NCBI RefSeq assembly: GCF_000185845.1
Contig: NZ_GL629647.1
Span: 1,598,270-1,614,749 of the forward strand
Direction of reading: 5' to 3'
Length of the DNA: 16,480 bases
DNA from: Segatella salivae DSM 15606
GTDB lineage: Bacteria; Bacteroidota; Bacteroidia; Bacteroidales; Bacteroidaceae
Program-made: the position numbers and the translations under genes
Shown here: piece after piece, positions 8,108 to 15,618 of the stretch
How the letters are laid out: each line of letters opens with the position of its first letter
Position numbering within the stretch: position 1 is the first letter of the stretch
Notes under the pieces: generated by a model
Database searches by the model: none
What the model was told of the DNA's origin: nothing
The model's input: only the letters and a program-made list of their open reading frames with translations

Positions 8108-8206
8108 CAACTCGGTACGAGTTGTGCTTTTGATAGCCCAGGGTTGGCGAGGAACGAGCCTACCCCGGGTAAACGTTCGCAAGGAGATTCAACGCCATAG
8201 GTGTTG
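8108..8206 (+). repeat. Three-hairpin repeat module 7
   Basis: Duplicate of module 4: short palindromes at 8108-8124 and 8190-8206, long hairpin at 8137-8169. The long stem is CCCAGGGT opposite ACCCCGGG, so one pair that is intact in module 4 is A/C on this strand (G-U if the other strand is transcribed). Spacers are 12 bp (TGCTTTTGATAG) and 20 bp. Confidence 0.88.
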
Positions 8207-8255
8207 AGCTTTTTATGAGAAAGCATGGGTATAGCAAGGACATTCATGGCGGATT

Positions 8256-8286
8256 GCGCTTAGAAAGCGCAACACCGATGGCATTG
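8256..8286 (+). repeat. Double-hairpin element copy 3
   Basis: GCGCTT-AGA-AAGCGC (8256-8270) is fused to CAACACC-GAT-GGCATTG (8270-8286), where the second palindrome has begun to lose pairing. It is preceded by ATGGCGGATT. Confidence 0.75.
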
Positions 8287-8343
8287 AAACATTCTTTTTA
8301 TATCATGATTTACATTTTCTCACACTAAAACATATGGTGGATT

Positions 8344-8374
8344 GCGCTTAGAAAGCGCAACACCGATGGTATTG
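8344..8374 (+). repeat. Double-hairpin element copy 4
   Basis: GCGCTT-AGA-AAGCGC (8344-8358) is fused to CAACACC-GAT-GGTATTG (8358-8374). It is preceded by ATGGTGGATT and lies just outside the tandem duplication. Its upstream sequence matches that around 151-196. Confidence 0.75.
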
Positions 8375-8737
8375 AAACGTTTATTCCATTACGCGATTAA
8401 TATCATTTCGCATCACAATCTGCGTCGTTTTATCTGGTATTTTGCATCATTTCATCGCATGATTTGCGGCAAATCACAACGGCCATTCATGCCAACAACG
8501 AAATGATGCACTTTACCCCACAAAACAGGGGAAAATGGATTGTAACCCTTCCTTTAACGAATCGATTAAACAATACGCGCATAATACACCTAATTCTAAA
8601 CTTAATTGCACCCCTTCCCTCAATGATTCGAATAAACAATAGGGGCGAAGGGAAAGAGCAATATAAATGATTTAGCTCTCGAAATGGAATGCCACAAAAC
8701 AGGAAATGGCAGGAAACAAAACAGGAAATGACACAAC
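8375..8737. other. Intergenic stretch with a diverged 31-bp direct repeat, no gene seen
   Basis: No frame with coding character. Positions 8545-8575 and 8611-8641 are an imperfect direct repeat (25 of 31 positions match, both ending AAACAATA). The hairpin-like CCCTTC (8613-8618) and GAAGGG (8647-8652) bracket its second copy. At 8697-8731 AACAGGAAATG occurs twice. Function unknown. Confidence 0.5.
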
Positions 8738-8770
8738 AAAAAAAGCGCATCAGCTTTACTGACGCGCTTT
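8738..8770 (-). terminator. Rho-independent terminator of the second SusCD operon
   Basis: On the minus strand the hairpin is GCGC-G-TCAG, loop TAAAG, CTGA-T-GCGC, followed directly by seven T (8744-8738). It sits 23 nt past the stop of the last gene of the operon. Confidence 0.88.
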
Positions 8771-8792
8771 CTTTTATCGTTATGCGATGTGA

Positions 8793-9584
8793 TTAGTTGA
8801 ATTTCAACACATCGGCCCTATTTCCAAATGCACCAGTACCTGGCACTGCATGATATACTTTCAATGAAGCTACGTGCGTAGTAGCATCCATTGTGCCGGC
8901 AACTCCACTACCTGAGATGCCATCCGCAGTGAGAGCAGCGTCCCCATTGGCATTACCGCAGATGTAAACATCACCATATCTCGGATGAATCATTGCGCGT
9001 TGGCCAGGAATAATGACTGAACCATTGGTCACTTTGAACTCTACATCATAGTCAAAACCATTCTTGTTTGCAGGCAAGAAATAGGTTCCATCAGCGAGTT
9101 TATAGGCATCTGTTGTCAACACAAAGCCGCCAAGTACAGACTTATAGGTGATATTTTGTACACCAACTACATTCAAACGACTTACTTGATAGACTATAGA
9201 TGTCACACGATATTCATAAGCTTGGTCAGCAGCTACAGAGATTGTAGCCGATTCAGTGCTACCACCTGCAACGTTATAGGTTACAGTTACCTTCTTCGTT
9301 CCCTCGTTTGCAGCAAACGAAACCGTAGCAGGAACAGAGAACTTACTATTAGAAGACTCCAATTTTACTTCTCCGGCTTGTGTTGAATCAATGCGCTGTA
9401 CAACGATGTCAAAGCTATTTTCTGATGGGTTTACCACCGTTAAGGAAGTTTTTCCATCAGCCTTTATCGCAGCATTCTTTGTTGACAAGCTTGCGCCTTC
9501 ATATTCATAAGAGTCACTACAAGCACTGAGTGTGGCTGCAGCAAAGGCAACCAACAAACTCATTTGAAATATTTTATTCTTCAT
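8793..9584 (-). CDS. SusE-like accessory outer-membrane lipoprotein
   Basis: The 263-residue product has a lipoprotein signal peptide ending LSAC (Cys22), then SDSYEYEG. Residues about 35-130 look like one beta-sandwich (Ig/Calx-beta-like: KFSVPATVSFAANEG followed by VTVTYNV), and about 140-263 form a second beta-rich part with aromatic and Asn/Gly-rich turns. I do not recognise the C-terminal domain. It is last in the SusC-SusD operon, 7 bp after the SusD stop and 23 nt before a strong terminator. In such operons this position usually holds surface glycan-binding or stabilising lipoproteins of the SusE/SusF type; assignment to that role is by context. It is shorter than classical SusE. Translation is probably coupled to SusD. 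Confidence 0.8.
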   Translation of the reverse strand: MKNKIFQMSLLVAFAAATLSACSDSYEYEGASLSTKNAAIKADGKTSLTVVNPSENSFDIVVQRIDSTQAGEVKLESSNSKFSVPATVSFAANEGTKKVTVTYNVAGGSTESATISVAADQAYEYRVTSIVYQVSRLNVVGVQNITYKSVLGGFVLTTDAYKLADGTYFLPANKNGFDYDVEFKVTNGSVIIPGQRAMIHPRYGDVYICGNANGDAALTADGISGSGVAGTMDATTHVASLKVYHAVPGTGAFGNRADVLKFN

Positions 9585-9591
9585 TTTCTGT

Positions 9592-11211
9592 TTATCTTAC
9601 AGGTTCATAAAGTCCAGATGGGTCTGGATTATTGGTTGTTAACAACACATCATTATTGTTTCCTTCGTTTCTAACGATACAGAAGTTCATCCAAGCAGGG
9701 CGACCATTGGTGTTGTAACGCGCCGTTTCCTTGAAGTTAGTGCCTGTATAAGCACGCTTAACTGAGTAGTTCAGACGCTTGATGTCATAGAAAGTCTGGC
9801 CTTCACCCCATAGTTCTACACGCTTTTGGAATACAATTTCTTCGACCACAGCATCCTTTGTAGAAGCTGTTGTGCTATAGTTTGCATCACGATAAGCTCT
9901 CATGAAGTTCACCAAGAGCGTCTTTCCTTGAGCTGGATTCTGATGTGCGGCAGCCTCAGCCTCAATGAAATACATTTCTTCTACACGCATAATAGGGAAT
10001 GAGGTGGCTGCACCAACAGTGTTACTCTTTACATCTCCATTGCCCGGACGGAACTTAAGAGAAGCATATTTGGGTAATTCCTGATCGCCACCCGGCTTAT
10101 ACTGATCATCGCAATAAGTGTTTTGAGCAGCCAAAGCAGACCCATCGGGAGCCTTAAACTCTAACTTACGCCAGTCTGTATCAGACAAACGGTCATACAT
10201 GTCGCGGCTAATCATAATCACAGGACCACCATAAGAGGTGTAACCCCATTCGGTTTCATTAGACAAGTACGATGTCCAGTTGATGAGTTTAGACTTTACA
10301 CTTGCATCGTCAGCAGTCTGTGAAGACGCCCACATCCAAGGAGTGCTCTGGTTAAAGCCAGTCTTTGTATCCAAAGATTGCTCCTTTGTCATTGGTGTTG
10401 CGTGGCTTTCGTCAATGGCTTTACGTGCATAAATCTGTGCACTATCATACTTTTCAACCCACATATAAAGGCGAGCTTTCAAACCATATACGCAAGCTAA
10501 GTTAGGCATAGCCTTGTTACTACTCTTATAATTAGGGATAAGCGTCTCAGCTTTATTTAAGTCTGACTTAATGAACTCAAACATCTTTTCACGCGTAACC
10601 CTTGGATTCTTACGAGACTCTTCAATCGTTGTCTTTTCTGTTACAATAGGAACGGTGAGGTTAGTAACGTCTACTCCCTCGGCATTCTTCCCTGAAGGGA
10701 ACTTCTCATTGGGTAGGAACTCGAACATACGAGCCATATCCAAGTAGCAAAGTGCACGGAAAGCATAACCTAATCCGAGTTGACCTTTCTGAGCATCATT
10801 GGCAGATGTCTCATTAATGTTCTTGATAATATTGTTTGCAGAAAGGATAAAACCAGTGTAATAGTTCCATACATACTGCATGTATACATATCTCGGACCC
10901 ATATTTCTCACACGAGCAAAGCCGTCGAAAGAGTCATAGTTGCTCTGCACTGTAGCCATATCACCCGTCATAACGTCGCGAATATGCATGATACCTCCAT
11001 AGCCAAAGGTGTAGTGATCGCCTCTTGAGAAGATGGCATTAAACTTTGCTGGCAAAGCATTTACCAAGGCTTCACTTGCTTGAGCATTTCCTTGTATCTG
11101 CCCAGCAGTGGCAGTTCCGTTCATTGGTTCAGTCTCTTCAATACATCCAGTGAGCAGGAAGGGAGTAGAAACCAATAGTGTCTTTACTATATTTTTATAT
11201 AAATTTCTCAT
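9592..11211 (-). CDS. SusD/RagB-family outer-membrane lipoprotein
   Basis: The 539-residue product has a lipoprotein signal peptide ending LLTGC (Cys23), followed by IEETEP. It shows the classical SusD arrangement: N-terminal helical repeat region with LGYAFRALCYLDMARMFEF (about 148-166) and VYGLKARLYMWVEKYDSAQ (about 242-260), a central loop-rich ligand region, and near the C terminus RVEEMYFIEAEAAAHQNP and a VEEIVFQKRVELWGEGQTFYD segment, hallmarks of the family. It binds the ligand and forms the lid on the adjacent SusC. ATG at 11211 is 10 bp after the SusC stop. There is little Shine-Dalgarno sequence, so coupled translation is likely. The ligand is unknown. Confidence 0.95.
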   Translation of the reverse strand: MRNLYKNIVKTLLVSTPFLLTGCIEETEPMNGTATAGQIQGNAQASEALVNALPAKFNAIFSRGDHYTFGYGGIMHIRDVMTGDMATVQSNYDSFDGFARVRNMGPRYVYMQYVWNYYTGFILSANNIIKNINETSANDAQKGQLGLGYAFRALCYLDMARMFEFLPNEKFPSGKNAEGVDVTNLTVPIVTEKTTIEESRKNPRVTREKMFEFIKSDLNKAETLIPNYKSSNKAMPNLACVYGLKARLYMWVEKYDSAQIYARKAIDESHATPMTKEQSLDTKTGFNQSTPWMWASSQTADDASVKSKLINWTSYLSNETEWGYTSYGGPVIMISRDMYDRLSDTDWRKLEFKAPDGSALAAQNTYCDDQYKPGGDQELPKYASLKFRPGNGDVKSNTVGAATSFPIMRVEEMYFIEAEAAAHQNPAQGKTLLVNFMRAYRDANYSTTASTKDAVVEEIVFQKRVELWGEGQTFYDIKRLNYSVKRAYTGTNFKETARYNTNGRPAWMNFCIVRNEGNNNDVLLTTNNPDPSGLYEPVR

Positions 11212-11221
11212 AATACAAACA

Positions 11222-14200
11222 TTAGAATGTTACTGTTAAACCACCAGAGACCGTACGAATTGGTGAATAATACTCTGTCGAAACAGCTCCTGTGACACTC
11301 TGTCGAGGGTCTAAGCCGCGACGTTTTGCAAATAATGCGAGGTTATCGCCTACGACATAGAAGCGTACATTGGCTACACCAATCTTGCTAACAACTTGTC
11401 TTGGCAATGTATAACCAAAGCTTACGTTCTGCAAACTCAAATAAGAAGCACTGGTAAGCCAGCGATCACTCGAAGAAGCGGTATATTGATCATTATACTG
11501 AAGACGTGGAATGGAAGAGTTCTTATTGGTTGCACTCCATGCGCCAAGAATGTCTTTGTGGAGGTTTCCACCACGACTTAGCGTCATCATACTTTGATAA
11601 TTGCCATCAAACACTTGGCCTCCTAACTGATAAGCGAAATCAACCGAGAAGTCAAAGCCCTTCCAAGTGAACGATGTTCCAAAGCCACCATAAGCATCAG
11701 GAAGTGCAGTTCCACAAAGATATTCGGTTGCTTCCGAAGGATTCTTCACCGTTGTACGACCTGAAACAATAGGCTGTCCATTGTCATCCAACTTTGGTGT
11801 GCCCGCAGCAGTCATCTCATAAGTGTCTTTATAATAAAGGGCCTCACCCGTGTTAGCATCTACTCCTGCATACTTAGGTAACAGATAGGTGTACATAGAG
11901 AGGTTCTCTGCATAGAACTTATCACCACTTGTATAACCCTTATAGCCCTCTACGACACGACTTTTGTTTTTATCTGCAAGACGAGTGATGCGGTTGCTAT
12001 AAGAAGAGAGATTGAATTTAGCAGACCAAACGAAGTCCTTTGTGCGAATGATATCGCCATTAAGTTCGACTTCGATACCCGCATTGCGCATATCTCCGAT
12101 ATTAGAGTAGAAACCAGTCCAGCCATAAGATGGAGGAAGAGCTACCCAAGCGAGCATATCTTTCGTTGTTCTGTAGAAGAAAACAAAGCTTCCTGACAAG
12201 CGCTGACGGAACAAAGAGAAATCAAATCCGGTATTAAACATCCCCTGTTTTTCCCAAGAAACATTCTGGTTTCCAAGCTTTCCTGGCAACAAAGCAACGC
12301 TTGAGCCCGAAGGAGTAATCGTATAAGTATCAATATAACGATAGCTACCGATGCCATCATTGCCTTGAGAGCCATAAGAAACTTTGAACTTTAACTCATC
12401 AACAAACTTCGCATTGAACCATTTCTCCTTTGAGATAATCCAAGCACCACCAAGAGACCAGAAGTTACCCCAACGGTATTTAGGATCAAAAGTAGAGGAA
12501 GCATCGCGACGATAAGAAAGTTCTCCGAAGTACTTATCAGCGTAACTATAATTTACTCTGCCGAAATAACCTTCGGTGTTATAGTCAGAACGTGACGAGT
12601 TTACATTTTGCATTGTTACAGCACCAGATAGTTCTGTGTAGCTGTTTGAGAACATATTATTCTTTGATCCCACAAGAGCATAGCCGCGAGTACGGTAATA
12701 TTCATGACCAAGCATAGCGTCTATTTCGTGCAATCCGAATGTACGGTGCCAGTTAAGTAACTGCTGATAGTTGTAAGACCAACGGCGATTGTGTTGTAAA
12801 TTGGATATACCTTTCGAGCTGGCGAACTGCCCATACCATGGGTTTCGAACGAAAATGTCTCGGTCTTCGTCTAAATATACACTGTTGGTTGACGTGAACT
12901 TGAAGTCTTTCAAGAATCTAATCTCGACCGTACCAACGCCATTAAAGGTGTTACCATTAACGTTATTAGTGTTTGCATAGATATCAGAAAGTGGGTTGGC
13001 TTGAGCCAAAATAGGACGTGTCAAGCCTGCAAAGCTTCCATCACCATAGTCTAAACGCTGCAAGCCATTACGGCTATCAATCAATATTTTGCCGTCTCCG
13101 TCGCGCATATATAAAGGATAGATTGGAGCAAGCTGAAGCAAAGTAAAGAGGTTTCCAGAGTAATTTTCCTTACCATCATCACTAACTTGGTTGTTATCAT
13201 AATGCGCATAGTTCATGTTTACGGCTATCTTCATCCAAGGTTTAACCTGATAGTCGGCCTTCAAACGGCTTGTAAAGCGCTTCATACTTGAGCCCGCCGT
13301 GATACCTTTCATATTTAGATAGTTGGCAGAAGCATAGAAAGTAGACTTATCTGTGCTACCCGTTGCAGAGACAGTATACTCTTGGCGGAGTGCATTGCGA
13401 TAGGTTGCATTAATCCAATTGTCTGGACGGAGCAGATACTTCTCTCCCTTATAGGTAACCACATTACCCAAAGTGGCACGTGGATTCAATTTACCATTGC
13501 TACCAATAAGCATATCTCCTGTCGGAACGGTATAGACATTGTAGCCCAAACCATAGTCAGAAGAATCTGTAAGATGTCCGTTTGCAAACTGGAATGCCTG
13601 CAAATCCGTCATATTCTGCTTGTCGCGAGCATAATTATAAAGTCCTTTGTACCATGTTTCATAGTAACCTGCTGGGCTATTTATATAGTCATAATTGCGA
13701 AGCGCACGAGAGTTTACACCCCACTTAGCATCAACTGTCACCGTTGCATGATTGGTTCTACCAACCTTTGTGGTAATCAAGATGACACCATTTGCACCTC
13801 TTGATCCGTAAAGTGCAGCTGAAGCAGCGTCCTTAAGCACTGTAATGTCAGCAATATCTTGGGGATTTATCGTATTCAAATCACCGTCGAAAGGAGATCC
13901 ATCGACTACATACAGCGGAGATTGTCCACTACTTATAGAGCTAATACCACGGATTCGAATAGATGAAGTCTGTCCCGGCTGGCCTGAACTCTGTTGCATC
14001 TGAACACCAGATACCTTACCTTTCAAGGCCTCTACAGGGCTTGCAACCTGTACTTTGCTAATATCATCAGACTTAACTGTTGCTGCAGAACCTGTAAAAG
14101 CAGACTTTTTCTGAGTTCCATAAGCAACAACCATCACCTCTTCCAAGGTCTTGTTGTCGCCTTCCAAGGTGACTTTCATATTTGGTCCGGCTTTCACTGT

Positions 14201-14440
14201 CTTGCTTTGCATGCCGATATACGAAATCTCTAAACGCGAACCGGCTGGTGTAGAAAGCGAGAACTTACCATCGGTATCAGTCACTGTACCCGTATTTGTG
14301 CCCAAAACCTTAATTGAAGCACCAATAATAGGCTCACCATCTTCACCAGAGACAACTGTACCTGAAACCTGTGTTTGTGCCAAAGCCATTCCAACACTGA
14401 GGAAAAGGCCTACCAAAAACATCATTAGTCTTTTTTCCAT
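11222..14440 (-). CDS. SusC/RagA-family TonB-linked outer-membrane transporter
   Basis: A 1072-residue TonB-dependent importer and first gene of a three-gene operon. Order of parts: signal peptide (1-21, ending ALA-Q), carboxypeptidase-regulatory-like domain (about 24-95), TonB-box-like EEVMVVAYG (100-108), plug (about 110-230, with SPLYVVDGSPF, ALYGSRGANGVILITT), then the beta-barrel ending GGLTVTF with terminal Phe. There is no STN domain. Its first 60 residues are almost the same as those of the other SusC in this window, but the barrels differ widely, as expected for different ligands. Start chosen at ATG 14440 after AAAGAGAGAG. SusD begins 10 bp after its stop. Confidence 0.95.
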   Translation of the reverse strand: MEKRLMMFLVGLFLSVGMALAQTQVSGTVVSGEDGEPIIGASIKVLGTNTGTVTDTDGKFSLSTPAGSRLEISYIGMQSKTVKAGPNMKVTLEGDNKTLEEVMVVAYGTQKKSAFTGSAATVKSDDISKVQVASPVEALKGKVSGVQMQQSSGQPGQTSSIRIRGISSISSGQSPLYVVDGSPFDGDLNTINPQDIADITVLKDAASAALYGSRGANGVILITTKVGRTNHATVTVDAKWGVNSRALRNYDYINSPAGYYETWYKGLYNYARDKQNMTDLQAFQFANGHLTDSSDYGLGYNVYTVPTGDMLIGSNGKLNPRATLGNVVTYKGEKYLLRPDNWINATYRNALRQEYTVSATGSTDKSTFYASANYLNMKGITAGSSMKRFTSRLKADYQVKPWMKIAVNMNYAHYDNNQVSDDGKENYSGNLFTLLQLAPIYPLYMRDGDGKILIDSRNGLQRLDYGDGSFAGLTRPILAQANPLSDIYANTNNVNGNTFNGVGTVEIRFLKDFKFTSTNSVYLDEDRDIFVRNPWYGQFASSKGISNLQHNRRWSYNYQQLLNWHRTFGLHEIDAMLGHEYYRTRGYALVGSKNNMFSNSYTELSGAVTMQNVNSSRSDYNTEGYFGRVNYSYADKYFGELSYRRDASSTFDPKYRWGNFWSLGGAWIISKEKWFNAKFVDELKFKVSYGSQGNDGIGSYRYIDTYTITPSGSSVALLPGKLGNQNVSWEKQGMFNTGFDFSLFRQRLSGSFVFFYRTTKDMLAWVALPPSYGWTGFYSNIGDMRNAGIEVELNGDIIRTKDFVWSAKFNLSSYSNRITRLADKNKSRVVEGYKGYTSGDKFYAENLSMYTYLLPKYAGVDANTGEALYYKDTYEMTAAGTPKLDDNGQPIVSGRTTVKNPSEATEYLCGTALPDAYGGFGTSFTWKGFDFSVDFAYQLGGQVFDGNYQSMMTLSRGGNLHKDILGAWSATNKNSSIPRLQYNDQYTASSSDRWLTSASYLSLQNVSFGYTLPRQVVSKIGVANVRFYVVGDNLALFAKRRGLDPRQSVTGAVSTEYYSPIRTVSGGLTVTF

Positions 14441-15048
14441 AAAATCTCTCTCTTTAAGTTATAATTAATTATTTGTTTGTTTTCTTATCCTTATACCTTA
14501 TTATATATAGTACGTATATAATCTAAAACTACCCCACACAGATAGCGTCAGCGTCACAAAAGGTACGTATTCCGAACCTTGTAACTATTTTTTCTTAACC
14601 AAAAGAATTATTAGACACAACCCTTTTTCTCGTAGTCTCTTCTATTAATTAACTTTTATAAAAGTATATTTATGGTTACAAAATTAAGAAATGTTTAGAT
14701 TACTTCCAAACGTTTTCTGCAAAAAGTTACTTTTAAGTGCTACTTTTAACATAATTAGTTCCGTTTTCTTATGTTTTCGTTACAAATTAAAAGTGATAAA
14801 GTTCCAAATCGTTAAATCACAAGAGACAAACAGATGAGAAAGTGGATAGACGCACAGGTAGACACGAAACAAATCATAAAACTCGCCTCTAAAACCTAAA
14901 AATAAGAGCCAATAGACACCAAACAAAAACGGGAAAAAAGGGAAAAGAATCGTTAAAAGATAGGGGTTAATGATAAAAGAGAAAGAGAAAGTAAAACGTT
15001 TTAACCAATTTTACCACACAATCTGAAACAACTAATCATGTAATTCCT
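14441..15048. other. Divergent intergenic region with two promoters, no gene seen
   Basis: Between the SusC operon (minus) and the lipoprotein gene (plus). It holds the SusC promoter at 14679-14710 and, inside the resulting leader of about 230 nt, a hairpin at 14560-14580 (AAGGTACG, loop TATTC, CGAACCTT, one mismatch) followed on the minus strand by TTTTG. Positions about 14920-15000 are strikingly purine-rich on the plus strand. No open frame with coding character. Confidence 0.55.
14679..14710 (-). promoter_or_regulatory. Bacteroidetes-type promoter of the second SusCD operon
   Basis: On the minus strand: TTTG (14710-14707), 20-nt spacer, TAATTTTG (14686-14679), a match to TTTG-N19-21-TAnnTTTG with the same spacer length as the first SusC promoter. 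Predicted start near 14672 leaves a leader of about 230 nt before ATG 14440. Confidence 0.65.
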
Positions 15049-15056
15049 TATATTTG
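15049..15056 (+). promoter_or_regulatory. Putative -7 promoter element of the NlpE-like lipoprotein gene
   Basis: TATATTTG matches TAnnTTTG and lies 35 nt before the ATG at 15092. A clear TTTG at the -33 distance is absent, so this is a -7-only call. Confidence 0.6.
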
Positions 15057-15091
15057 CACCCGATATTTAATTATTAACAAACACAAGAGTT

Positions 15092-15541
15092 ATGAAGAAT
15101 TTAAGAAATGTAATGTTGCTTTTTGCTGCAAGTGCAGCGATGATAGCATGCCAAAACAATGGTAAGACTGCTGCAAATGCAGCTGGTAATGACTCAGCTG
15201 CAACCGATACAGTTGCTGTTGATACTTTTGTTTACGAGGGAGAAATCCCTGGTGCTGACGCAAGTTCAGTATACACATTGAAACTCGCCAATGATTCTAC
15301 TGATGGTTTCGCACTACACATCCAATCTTCAAAAGCCCAAGCAAAGCCTGAAGACTATACAGGTAAGAAGGTTGTTGAAACAAAGAAGGTTGATGGTAAA
15401 GACGTAACAGTTTATAAGTTCGCTTTAGGCAAGGACACAACTTACTTCAAAGTTGTTAACGACTCTACGCTTCGCATGGTTAACGACCAAGCAGAAGAGG
15501 CAGCTTCTAAGCTCAGCTACGACTTGAAGTTGAAGAAATAA
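15092..15541 (+). CDS. Small lipoprotein with NlpE-N-like domain
   Basis: The 149-residue product has a lipoprotein signal peptide ending MIAC (Cys20), then a low-complexity Ala/Asp/Thr linker (about 21-45) and one domain (about 46-149). The domain begins FVYEGEIPGADASSVYTLKL, which fits the start of the NlpE N-terminal beta-barrel family (YxGxLPxADCxG...), and continues with KDTTYFKVVNDSTLRMV as in that fold. NlpE is an envelope-stress sensor in E. coli; many Bacteroidetes have small NlpE-like lipoproteins of unknown role. The Cys pair of the family's CxxC motif is missing here (GADA), so metal or redox sensing by those Cys is not expected. AAGAG precedes the ATG. Monocistronic: own -7 element and own terminator. 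Confidence 0.75.
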   Translation: MKNLRNVMLLFAASAAMIACQNNGKTAANAAGNDSAATDTVAVDTFVYEGEIPGADASSVYTLKLANDSTDGFALHIQSSKAQAKPEDYTGKKVVETKKVDGKDVTVYKFALGKDTTYFKVVNDSTLRMVNDQAEEAASKLSYDLKLKK

Positions 15542-15568
15542 GCACGCTGAATAAAGCAAATTAAAAAG

Positions 15569-15606
15569 AAGCGGAGGTGCTCTGACAGCATCTCCGCTTT
15601 TATTTT
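15569..15606. terminator. Bidirectional terminator between convergent genes
   Basis: A 13-bp stem (AAGCGGAGGTGCT with AGCATCTCCGCTT, one G-U) has loop CTGAC. It is followed by TTTTATTTTATT on the plus strand, and on the minus strand by CTTTTTAA after one base. It lies 28 nt past the lipoprotein stop and between two convergent genes. Confidence 0.88.
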
Positions 15607-15618
15607 ATTCTACCCTTA

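Larger units (their letters stand above)
7669..8302. repeat. Imperfect tandem duplication, copy 2
   Basis: Second copy of the 7030-7620 block, with modules 5, 6 and 7 and a double-hairpin element. It contains 44 extra bases bounded by two similar 15-mers beginning TTACACG (7990 and 8034). Copy 1 has only one of these 15-mers, consistent with loss by recombination between short direct repeats. Confidence 0.9.

Noticed and set aside
7030..8302. Insertion sequence or transposon with terminal inverted repeats
   Set aside because: No transposase frame or target-site duplication is visible; the inverted repeats are internal to the module pairs.
7030..8374. Possible CRISPR array
   Set aside because: The repeats are hairpins of two kinds in both orientations with conserved, not unique, spacers. 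There are no regular direct repeats of 28-37 bp and no cas genes.
8464..8750. Overlapping open frames on both strands (68 and 87 codons)
   Set aside because: Composition is unlike a protein, the minus-strand frame starts inside the operon terminator region, and the area contains direct repeats.
14834..14899. Small open frame of 21 codons (starts MRKWIDAQ)
   Set aside because: Too short, no convincing ribosome-binding site or promoter; expected by chance in this purine-rich region.
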